Made by a program: the position numbers and the translations under genes. A stretch of 64,000 bases of DNA, taken from positions 2,108,001 through 2,172,000 of the forward strand of contig JABRWF010000007.1 in NCBI GenBank assembly GCA_018343915.1, written 5' to 3'. Below the pieces are notes generated by a model. That model was not told the DNA's origin. It saw only the letters and a list, made by a program, of their open reading frames with translations, and ran no database searches. This stretch comes from Agroathelia rolfsii (lineage: Eukaryota > Basidiomycota > Agaricomycetes > Amylocorticiales > Amylocorticiaceae). This document shows positions 41,201 through 53,256 of this stretch, piece by piece; position 1 is the first letter of the stretch; every line of letters starts with the position of its first letter.

Positions 41201-42743
41201 TCACCTTCTAGGTGGTGGCAAGCTCATGTACTCCTTCAACGAGTCCACCACATGTGGAATCACATCCCGATGAACGTCCTTACCCCAAATCACATCAAGA
41301 TGCTCGTATCCTGCCAAACGGCGCGCAGCGGTGTGATCCGGCAACTCGTGCAGCATGACGTCGATGTCCACCAGACTATCCTTGTCGCCGTAGAGAAGCA
41401 CAATGGGCGTGACGATGTTACGCGTTGGGAAGCGCGCCGGGCGGTAAGAGGTGACGCCTTCGCCTGACGAGGAGAGCGCGAGCGTGACTGGGATCGACAC
41501 GTCGTCATCGTACATCTGGAAGACCCCATTGCGCATAATTTGGAACCAGTGTACCACGGCCTTGACGGAGGTGAAGGAGTATAGGTGGGAGTAGGCGGCT
41601 AGTTTTTGGTTCTATGTACGGGATGGATGTGTTGAGTGCGCATATATCCTATAAAAGTGGAAAGTAGCTTACCATGTCAATATTCAGAGAACGCCAGGCG
41701 AATAAAAAGTTGAGAGAGGTATCAATGATGGCGGTAAAGATAGGTGGGTAAACGATGGACTGCCACATAGCCGTGGATGACAAGATGGATCTTCTACCGA
41801 ATAAGAGGAAGACAAGTGTAGGTCTATCGTAATTAATCAATATATTTAACTCGGTGTCGATAACTAGACAGGACTTACGAAGCTTTCATAAGAGCGTCTA
41901 CGATCGGTGCAGACAAACCTGTGGGACTCATTGCAGGTGCCAGGGCAATAAACACATTCACTTTTTGGTTCAACTTGGGGTGGATACTGAGGGCGGCAAA
42001 AGCCTGCGCGGTGCCCTGACTAAAGCCAACATAGCCAATACTAGGCATCTGCGTTGTTTCGAGAATATATTCAATCGAGTCTGGAATATCATGCCATGCG
42101 AAATCATCCATGCTAAAGTCCCAAAACTTTGTGCTATTGGGGCTGTGGTGGATGGACTTCTTCGAGTATTTATTGCCCCGATTGTTGCCTGTTCATTTAA
42201 TGAACATACATCCTTCCTTGAGAGATGCGATAATCAAAACGCACCAAGCCAGACATCAAAGCCTTGCTCAGCCAGCACAAATGGCAAGCACCGCTGCTCA
42301 TCCGTTAAGCATAACCAGACCTCGCTGTTCATCAGCAGACCATGGTGCAGATATACACATGGTTTGCCCGTGCTCGTCCCCGGCGCCGCCTTCCTCTGGT
42401 TCTTTTTCATTGGCAGACGGTGTAGGGTGAGCAGGTAACCATCCTTGGTCAAAATCACATGCTCCTCGGGTGTATATCCAAAAATCTCGCATAGCGCCGT
42501 AAAGTCGCGCGCCTTGCGTACACGGTCGGATATAACCTTTTCGGGAGATTTTGGTCGAGGCGGGGAGGAGAAACGGTGAAATAATGTGCGTGTGCGCTCA
42601 TAGAACCAAGATATAACCGATTGGGGAAGAAAGAGGATGACAATGTGAAGAAGTGTTTCGAGAGCGAGAAAGAGTGTTCCTAGGACGACAGCGCTGTATT
42701 CGCGGCCGGATAGCCGACCTATGAGAGGAATGTGCCAGCTCAT
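41201..42743 (-). CDS. Acid lipase / steryl-ester hydrolase (TGL1-YEH type)
   Basis: Four exons, 42743-42245, 42188-41879, 41823-41673 and 41611-41201, give 456 residues. A hydrophobic N-terminal segment (about residues 15-45, VVLGTLFLALETLLHIVILFL) is a likely membrane anchor. The AB-hydrolase lipase domain opens with IFGYTPEEHVILTKDGYLLTLHR, then LHHGLLMNSEVW and the split motif DVWLGNNRGNKYS. The nucleophile elbow is GYVGFSQGTAQ, and the acid and base lie in YGDKDSLVD and GYEHLDVIWG, so the Ser-Asp-His triad is complete. Family members hydrolyse steryl esters at lipid droplets or the plasma membrane. Whether this one prefers steryl esters or triacylglycerol cannot be told. It shares a 182-bp divergent promoter with the gene at 42926. 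Confidence 0.88.
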
Positions 42744-42925
42744 CTAGATGATGATTGTTGTGTAAAGATGAGAGGGATAATCATCGTCGAGGGATGGCAA
42801 GGGATGGTGCAGGAAGTGGAATGAGACGACGTAAGCTTATGTAAGCCTTCCCTCGCATGTGATATTTACAAGGCAGAAACAAAGATCATCCTATTCTGGG
42901 TTTGGTTCTTGCATACAGCCACCAA

Positions 42926-44294
42926 ATGTTCAAGTCAACAAAATATTTTTTGTGCTGGACTGTTGTCGCCGCCTTTTTTTTGTCCATGTCGATGAGCTAT
43001 ATCAGAAATAATCGACACAACCTCTCACAGGCTGCAGCCTTTGCCCATCTCGATGCAGAAGTTGATATCTGGCTCGCTGAATCTTTTCCATCCTCTGAAC
43101 AACCTGATATCAACATGGCTACTGCTTTAAAAACACAGCAATCCATCAATTGTCTCATGGATCATACTCCTTGGCACTCTGCTCATGCTCTCGCTCGCTC
43201 AAGCCTCGTTATTGATCCTTCTTGTGCCCAGCCGTCATCAATATCTGCGAGAGATAGCCATGAAGTCTGCAAAGCTCTAAAAGCACGCACGCTGCTCTTC
43301 GCCGGTCCAGAGCAAACCCATCATCTGCACCTCGCTTTGCTGCATTCTGTATCCTTATACCATGATAATCAAAGCACTCCGCACACCTGTCCCAGCCCCG
43401 AGTTCTGCGCTTTTCACCACATCTGTCGCAGCAATGGCCAGAACTCAGATACCATAGACGAATCAGCACGCCGCAAGATTCCTCCAACTCATGAGCAGCT
43501 TGTTGCCACGGGCTCCTCTCTCTTGCGCTATAGGCGATCGTACTCGCTCCCCACGATCACCGACCCGTTTCATCCCACCTATACCAGTCCACAGATCCAC
43601 CCCAAGACCAATATACGCATGCATGAGTCCTACTGGGCTGGTTTCTCTCGCTCTGCAGATATACTTGTTGTGCATCGCGCCCCGATACCGCTTCCTGCAA
43701 ATTTGACCTCGGTGCTCCACAATATGACCGGTCAAGATGTACTCACGACTGCTCGCAGTATGATGCGGGATATCTGGATCCCGTCTATCTTTGAGAATCT
43801 GGAGGACATCAAGACCTTGATGAACTTGAACAAGCAAATCGTCGTGTGGCACGGTGCTTGGTACGTCCCCGCCCTCGGGACGCTGGAAGCACAGCAGCAG
43901 AGCGTCTTCGGGAAGAGGCTAAAGGAGAATCAGATACGGAAAGATAATTGGGCGCTGTACTGGAATGCGCAAGGTTTGTCAGGTGTTAAATTCCTCGATA
44001 AGCTAAAATAACTGAAGAGGATAACATCGGTAAACAGTGTATATGCAAAGCCGCATCCTGAGGAAGCTGCTCCCCCGCTATGCGATCACTTTCGTCCCAC
44101 TCGAAACCGTGGAGCCGCCTAGACGCCTCGCGAACCAACTCCATGAAGAATATGGCGCAATCAAGCACGAAAAGATAGATATCATCCGGCCTTTGTTCAC
44201 TGGAGCAAGGGGTGCCACATTGGAGAGAGCCTTTGTCACCGCTTTAGACATGATCATACAAAAAAATTCAGTAGAAACACATACAAAACATTAG
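42926..44294 (+). CDS. Type II membrane protein, possible PC-esterase-like fold
   Basis: Exons 42926-43973 and 44038-44294 give 434 residues. The start is the first ATG; a hydrophobic signal anchor follows (YFLCWTVVAAFFLSMSMSYI, about residues 6-26), so the rest should be luminal. The segment TLLFAGPEQTHHLHLALLHS, then a Cys-rich CPSPEFCAFHHIC, a RMHESYWAGF motif and the NLEDIKTLMNLNKQIVVWHGAWY block resemble fungal proteins distantly related to the GDSL/PC-esterase (Cas1/TBL) group. The catalytic GDS is not seen (GPE is at that place), so enzymatic activity is doubtful. No specific role is claimed. The stop lies 42 bp from the stop of YJU2 on the other strand. Confidence 0.7.
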
Positions 44295-44336
44295 CCGCTG
44301 TGTAATAATATACAAAGAAAACTATCCCCAAATAAA

Positions 44337-45383
44337 TCAAGTAGTCACGGGCTTTGGTTTTGGCTTGCTCTTCATCTTGATACCCAATGAATTCTTGTTT
44401 TCCACCTTTTTCTTTTTTGCGGGTGGTGCTGCTGCGGCTGCCGAGGTCCTGGACGTGATGAGCGCCTTGGTAGAGTCAGACAGTAGAGTATGCAGCTCTG
44501 GCTGCACATCATCCGCTTTCCTTTTCACCGTCACAACAACCTCCTCTGCATCTGCACTTCCACTTCCCGAGGCGACCTTGGAAAACACCTCTCTCACGAG
44601 TTTCTCGTCTTCCTCCTCCAGCCGTGCCTTCTCCAGCTCCTCTTCTGTCTGAATCTCCTCTACCCCAAGTTGGGCAAGCAAATCGACCTCGCGGCCCACA
44701 CGCTCGTTGCGCGCGTTCCGTGCCCGGATGTCCTGTAGCGCATCAAGGATATCCATCTCACGCTTCGAGTCTGTCGTGCGGTTCTCGAGCGCCTTCATGG
44801 GATTATTCTCCTCTTCCTCAAGCTTCGCCAGCCGATCGATTTCCTCCGCCTCGCCTTCTTCTCGCCATGGTTCAAAGTTGCGCGAGGCACCATGCTCGGC
44901 AGCGTAGTCCGTGTTCTTGGGATCGGTTTTGAACGTGATTTCAGCGGAACATAGTGTGCTGTCATTTTGTGAACGAAGAATGGTTAGCATTTCTCATGTC
45001 CATCATTTGGATGGTTCTAATAGACGCACCATTTAATGTAGAACCGGAAGATCTTGATGCCGTAGTAGTCCTCCCCCTCGACAGTCTCTTTCCTGGCGTT
45101 GAACTTCTTGCCTTTGTAGATGTACTCGCCGCAGGTGTTACATCGCCTAAAAGTGTATGTATAGTTTCAGATAAAAGAGGGCTTATATAAGTGTTAATTC
45201 TACGCACATAGAGAAAGGTGCCATGAGACGAACAACCTGCTGCTTGTTCTTGGGTTGCTTTCGCCTTGGGATAAGGGATGGATCGAAATCCGGGGGGAAG
45301 TACTTGTTCAGAACTGGGGTAGACGTTTAGCGTAGGTTATTCAGCTTGACTGTAGTATGTTCCATACCTTTACGCTCAGCCAT
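44337..45383 (-). CDS. YJU2: Yju2/CCDC94 family splicing factor
   Basis: Exons 45383-45368, 45313-45208, 45146-45030 and 44958-44337 give 286 residues. The first exon codes only five residues (MAERK) plus one base. The conserved N-terminal domain reads [18 protein letters not shown], then a zinc ribbon with CNTC ([20 protein letters not shown]) and a second CTLC pair joined across an intron, and [12 protein letters not shown]. The C-terminal half is charged and coiled-coil-like, with basic patches ([11 protein letters not shown]). Yju2 joins the Prp19-associated complex and promotes the first catalytic step of splicing at the spliceosome branch helix. It shares a 246-bp promoter with PXR1. 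Confidence 0.93.
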
Positions 45384-45629
45384 GGTTTAAGAGATGACAA
45401 AGATACAAGAGAGAGGGGGTGATTGAAAGAGGCAACGACTGAGATTGCCAGCTGAGAGTGAGAGTGGATTAGGTCAGAGACTCGGAGCAAGTGCAGGTAC
45501 GCCGGAAGCAAATTGTCATTCAGACGGCGGCAATTTCTTTCATTTCTCATAGTTGGCGCATTCATCGCACCCTCCGTGCCCAGTCCACAAGTACACTACC
45601 TGACTCGAGTCTTCCAAACATAAAACAGC
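45384..45629. promoter_or_regulatory. Bidirectional promoter YJU2/PXR1
   Basis: 246 bp between two divergent ATGs. It includes a CT-rich tract on the YJU2 strand (about 45400-45440). No clear TATA box is seen. Both genes act in RNA processing, so shared control is plausible but not shown. Confidence 0.45.
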
Positions 45630-47286
45630 ATGGGACTCGCAGGTCGTAAGGAAAAACAGCGCATTGGCAACGATCCACGCAACCTCGGCTGGGCCGCGGA
45701 TGCCAACCGGTTCGGCCAGGCCTATCTCTCAAAATTTGGCTGGGATGCATCTCAAGGACTGGGAGCCTCTGGTGAGGGCCGTATGACGCACATCAAGGTA
45801 TCGCAAAAGCTCGATATGCTTGGGATCGGCGCTGCGAGCCATGGAAATCATCCCGACGGTATTGCGTGGAAGCAGAACAAGGAATTCGAGGCGTTGTTGA
45901 GGAGGTTGAATGCCAATGCTCCTGGGGACGACGATCAGCAAGAGGTGGATGATGATAAGGAGGAGGGGAATGCTGAGAAGGATGCCAACACCTCTACGGG
46001 TAAAGAGGAAAGGCAAGAGACTGCAGCTGGCGATGAAGATAAAGCAGGGAAGAAGAAACGCAAAAAATCCAAGGAGAAGACAGACGAGATCGTGGACCAG
46101 GCCGACAGCAACAAAAATAATGCTACTGAAAGTGAAGAACCTAAATCAGCACCTTCTAGACCAGTCGTAATGCGGTAAGCATACACTCTACTCTATACTT
46201 TTGTTTTATGAAAATTCTGAATTCAGCTCTTACAGACATCGTTCTCACCGAGCACGCATGATAGCATCCAAAAACATCTCCTCAAAATCTGCCGCTTCCA
46301 TCTCAGAAATCTTGGGCATCGCACCCTCCGCCTCTGATTCTCCTTCTTCTCTCACTTCCGCCACTCCGACACCGGCACCCGGCACGCCAGCACTACAACA
46401 AGAAAACGAATCCCAAACTCTAGAAAAACTAACAGTGTCAACTACGAGTCTCGCGGATTATTTCAAGGAACGCTTGGCCGCTCGTTCATCTACTTCAACA
46501 AAAGCCTCTTCTCCATTATCAACAAGCACCCAAAACACCCCGTCTTTTGCTTCTCCTAGCAAGGACGATGACAACGATGAGATGATCGCCCCACGACGTG
46601 GGCTGGGCTCACGCCATGATACCACCACCTCGACTGCTGCCGATACCGCAGATGATATACCCATACGCCGAGGCCTTGGCATGTCTTCATTCACGACATC
46701 CAAACTTGCATCCATGTTCACTGCCCCTTCCTTCCTTTCTACATCTGACGCCGGACCTTCATCAACAGTTGATCGTGTCATTGAGTCAACGACAACGACA
46801 ACGACTGTGGTGGTTGAAGCTCCTGCATCGAAAACCCAGAAAGAATCTTCGAAATCATCCAAAAAGAAGAAAGAGGAGAAAGAGGAGAAGAAGAAGAGGC
46901 GGAAGAGGGAGAGAGAGGCTGCTGAAGAAGAAGTTGGTGTTGCCGACGAGAGTGAAGCTACTCCCGCTCCTACTACAAAGGAGGAGAGGAAAAAGCGAAA
47001 AAGGGAGGAGAAGGAAAAGCGAAAGCGGGAAGATAAAGCAACGGGCAAGACGGGTGAAGAGACTCCCTCTCCATCTGCTCCTTCGCCTTCCGACGACGCA
47101 GAATCGTCATCGGTTCTTGTCAGCGCTGGCGAGTCGAAAGAGAAGAAGCGGAAAAAGAGTAAGGAGACGCCCGTTGTTTCTTCAAGTCAAGAAGATGATG
47201 AGGTAGGAGAGGAAGACAGAGCGGCAAGGAAACGACGACGGAAAGAGGAAAAGAAAGCGGCCAAGAAGGCTGCGAAAGCTCAGTAA
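45630..47286 (+). CDS. PXR1: G-patch protein PXR1/Gno1 (PinX1-like)
   Basis: Exons 45630-46174 and about 46227-47286 give about 534 residues. The start MGLAGRKEKQRIGNDPRNLGWAAD and the G-patch (FGQAYLSKFGWDASQGLGASGEG, about residues 28-75) with MTHIKVSQKLDMLGIG match the Pxr1/PinX1 family. The middle holds RMIASKNISSKSAASISEILGI and low-complexity S/T-rich sequence; the C-terminus has many KKE/KRK runs typical of nucleolar proteins. Pxr1 activates the helicase Prp43 in pre-rRNA and snoRNA maturation and can restrain telomerase. Two acceptors 9 nt apart (ending 46226 and 46235) are both in frame, so two isoforms differing by three residues are possible. Confidence 0.92.
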
Positions 47287-47567
47287 TAGGGCGTGTGCAT
47301 GTCAATGTACGGATATCATGCCGGCATCCTATTCAAATGACACCCTCTTTCTTCTCGTTTCTTGTAGACGAACCGTCAGTTATGGGTAAAAAAAAAAAAA
47401 CAGTGTCCATTCCCGGTTATACATGATGTACAAGTACCTAAAGGAGAATGAAAGATTACAACAATCACAATTACAGCCTCTCTTCATTATTGCCATCACA
47501 GAGGCAGATCTGATATCCAAGAAAACATCAAGCCATATTTTTTCATGCATATATTCATGACCATCGA

Positions 47568-49434
<1,867 letters not shown>

Positions 49435-50129
49435 GGTGCTAGTTGGTGGTTGGAGGACAAGATGTGTGCTGTGCACTGCGTGATTATATGTGTATCTGGA
49501 TTGATGTTAGCACTGGCAGATGTGAGATGCCAGTTGCTGGTTGGTAACGAGAGCGACGATGGTGGAGGGAATCTATGATCAGAGAGAGCAGACAAAAGAT
49601 AAAAGATGTGCATTTTATAATCAACTAACTATCAACTAATCATCATTCTAATCGGCGGCATGCACACACGCACACCCACATCGTTGTTCACGCACCCAAC
49701 GCGCGTGTTTGACGCCCAGAACACTGCAAGCCGTCCCCCGGCTGTTCTAGCATTGGCCGGCACAAACAACCGCCCGGAGAGGAGGTCATTTTTCCATTTC
49801 TCGCTTAAAAATATAATAACAGTGCTAGTTGGAATACAACGATAATGTAGGAAGAAACAATAGGTAGCGCAATTATAAACAAAAGGTGTCGTGCGTTCAT
49901 GAAGGGTCGTTAGTAGAAATTAGGCATCAATGAGGTCATTACAAAAGAACAGACAAAAAACAAGGTAGCTCAGTATCGCCCGACCTGATGGCACTGGTAC
50001 ATGCCTGTTACCCGCCAGCCACGTTTGCAATGCTGGCATCCATGAGGCATATCACTTTGCAGGGCGGGTGTAGCATCATGGTCTGAAGCAGGTAGACAGC
50101 TCCGTTCCGTGGTCGGTAATCAACGTGTA
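49435..50129. other. Intergenic spacer upstream of SLT2
   Basis: 695 bp, tandem arrangement. Contains the SLT2 5' region and the 3' UTR of the TMEM184-like gene. A C/A-rich stretch lies around 49660-49740. Nothing further is seen. Confidence 0.45.
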
Positions 50130-52818
50130 TCAGCTGGGGCGGGGAGGCGACGCATAAAATGTGGCGGTGTCACAATGATGATCGTGACCGATCTCTGCTA
50201 GTGGTGCGGGGATTGACAACTTAAGGGGCGTGTGGTGCGGCCGTGCTGGCTTTGGAAGTTCATTCACACGTTGCGCGTGCGCAAAAACTCGTGGGTTGGC
50301 ATGGTTGTCCATTTGTCTACCAGTCTCTGCACCGGCTAAGTCAAAAGGAAAGGCATTGGATAATGGTGGCCACAACGGGTGCGACATAGAAGAAGATTGT
50401 GTACGTAGAGGAGATCCCGGAGCAATAAATTGTTGTTTGGTAGCAGAGAGTGGAGGGGAGGCAGGTCCAGGGGATTCCTCCTGTGCCAGATACGAATGTC
50501 GAGATGTACGGGATCTTCGGCTTTGAGAATGACCCGCTGATGGTGGCATAGGAAAAAGATTCAAATCAAGGGTAGACTGGCTGCAAGTATCGGACATTTC
50601 ATCATGATAGCTCTGGTGAGGATGACGAAGCCTGGAAGGTGGTGGTGGGTCATCAAGATCTTCATGGATTTTTTCGAGTACGTTTTCAGGCATCCGAGGG
50701 AGTGCACCTTGGATGTCTGGATGATGCTGGTGTGATGAATCCTTAGAAGCGAGGGTACTATGTTCCTTGGCACCCAGCTCGTCATCCACGATCTGGGACA
50801 CTCGAGAATAGGATCCCTTGAACCATGAGCGTCGCGAATTACGTTGTGATTCGGAGCGGGACGAGATCTGCCCGGAGTCGGAATGCCGTTTGCTAGATGA
50901 TCCAAATCTGATTTTCCCTAGTTCACGCCGAAAGGATGCCGTTAACCCCTCGCTATTGTCCTGTTTCTTCAGCAGTGGCAGCTGATACATGGCTGGATTA
51001 AAGTTGGGGTCGCTCTGAGATACGACCACATCTACTCTGCGCTCGACCATAATTTCCATCTTCTGATCCATCAAGGGCACATTTTGCTCCGGCATCGGAC
51101 GAGCGCGACCAAAAGCTTGCGCATGATGAACCGCACGACGAGCCAAGACATCGTCTCTTGCTTCAAGACCCCGCATACGGTCATAAAGGTAGATTATGCC
51201 TAGCCAAACTTCATGAAGTGTCTCGCTAAAGTTGAAAGCATTCGCAAGCGACTTGAATACGGGAGTGGGCTTCTCTGGGTAAAAATGACCGGGGGTTACA
51301 TATGGCTGATATGGAAACGCCTTAATGTGAAGTAGTGCAAACAGTCTTGGTATTCCATATATTTAGAATTAATTCCGACGATGATTAAAAAATATGTAGA
51401 CGTACACCATCTCGAAACATTCCAATAATGCACCCCAGCCAATATTGATGTCATCGGCGGTCATGTAGGGTGACTTGGAGGAAGCTTAGACAGTACAAAT
51501 AAACAACCGAGTGAACAAATCTTACATCATGAATGACGTTAAACGTGCTCAGCACTCCTAAAAGAGTGGCTTGCCAAAATGTAAGGAAAACTATGGGGCT
51601 TTATGAGTATGCGTACAGAAAATGCCCGTCCTAAACGCCCTTACCAACAGCCTTGACAGAGAACAGTTTTAGCAAAGGTTTATGTCGAGCCAACAGAGGA
51701 CCAATGGGTATATAGAGTTGAACCAGACAGTACATGGCAATCGTGACCGATAGTGAGAGGATGGCGGTAATCTGCAGCGATGATATTAGGATACATGTAT
51801 TAGCAGCACTGATTAATTTAGTAGTTACCCAAATATGACCCCATCCCAGACCCCAGCTATCTTCGCAATAAAGACCCGCGTAGGAAAGTGTAATAGCTAC
51901 AAGGGTTGTTCTAAACAGAAATTATAAGTAAGTGGACGATATGGTGTGTCTAAATGCTTACATAGGACGAACAACACAATACTGTAACACACCCCATTTC
52001 ATGAGTTGTAAGAAATAAAGACCATCCTATACACGATACCATGCCTGTGAGCAATAAAGCGACCAAATGAAGGGCCTCAAGCAACTCACAGCTGGTTTCC
52101 ACTTCATGGAGGAGAGAGGAAACATCCACTTCTTGATCGGCTCACCGTTAGCTACCGCGATTCGGTCTGCCTCCTTAGAAAGGCCGACTGATGCAAAAAT
52201 GGTGCGCTGTTCGTCGGTCGAAGGTGACAGATACATTAAGAGCAAGTAGAAAAATGCCGTGAGAACGATTGCTTCGTAGGCATCGCGAACAAGGAGAATT
52301 GGGGTCGCGTTATTCCAAAAAATGTAAGAAGCAAAAGAGATGGTGGCGTAAATAGGAACCATGAAGAGCAGTCGGACGATATCTAATTGGAGAATGAGAT
52401 TAGGGTGTGATGTGTTATCAGAAGAGCTTACATCGTTGCTCCAGTTTCTTAGCAAATGATAGTTTTGATAAATAAGCACTTTTTCGACAGAAAAGCTCAA
52501 ATAAGGACTTACATTGGTATACCACCTCAAATGCTTGTAAATGAGCCAGGCCGAGATGACGATGCTTAAAATTGTACAAACCCCTGATATCAACCATCCA
52601 ATCTGTACACGAGACGTGAACATTTAGATAATTTGAAATTAGAGAAAGAGATCTGACATCATGAGCTAGCAGCGTGTAGATACTTAGTACTTTCATGAGG
52701 CATTAGCAGTCACAAAACTCGTACCTTGGAGGACGAGATGTCCATTCTGGATTAATGGCGGGCTATCTTGGGAGGGTTTCGTCGTATAGCATCTTGATTC
52801 AGAAGTTGACTCGGACAT
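50130..52818 (-). CDS. TMEM184/OST-alpha-type membrane protein
   Basis: Start MSESTSESRCYTTKPSQ at 52818, stop TGA at 50130-50132. The N-terminal half codes about seven membrane helices across many short exons: IGWLISGVCTILSIVISAWLIY, then the family hallmark EQRYIVRLLFMVPIYA, ILLVRDAYEAIVLTAFFYLLL, LMKWGVLQYCVVRP, AITLSYAGLY, and VKAVVFLTFWQATLLGVL. This order is that of Solute_trans_a (DUF300), which includes TMEM184 and OST-alpha; fungal members sit in vacuolar or endosomal membranes. The second half (after GIIYLYDRMRGLEARDD) is a long cytosolic, S/P/R/H-rich disordered tail. An unusual 16-nt microexon (52432-52447) supplies KLEQR of the hallmark motif. Substrate is unknown. Confidence 0.87.
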
Positions 52819-53256
52819 GTTGATTTCGACGAATAGAATAGACAGTTAAATATGGCAGAAGATAGAATAACGAAGAAGTAGTGCAAGATCGTAACAGGTC
52901 GTAAAAGGTGTCGTTAACAAGATTGGATTTTCGTAGTTGAGGGAAAGTAATAGAGGCCTTTCTCAAAAAAAAAAGTGACTAATACCCGAAAGCAACAAGG
53001 CCACTAGTAGAAACAGTCGATTGATACAGCCAAGGCCTTCTCCGTGCCAGGAGGAGTCAACTTGAACTTGAGGTTACGGCGGCACAAACGCCAACCTTAG
53101 ACCCAGTTGAGGAAACAGGTCAAGTGAATGCAATTACGTAATCTACGAATGACGTCTCAAATACATCAGAAGGTCGAAGTGTTTTTGGGAGAATTCTGTT
53201 GAACCAAATCCCGAACCCAAGTGTCTACAAGTATTCTATACGTCCAATAAATAAAA
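52819..53256. other. Intergenic spacer TMEM184-like / PDAT
   Basis: 438 bp, tandem arrangement on the minus strand. It should hold the promoter of the TMEM184-like gene and the PDAT 3' UTR. No other feature is seen. Confidence 0.45.
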
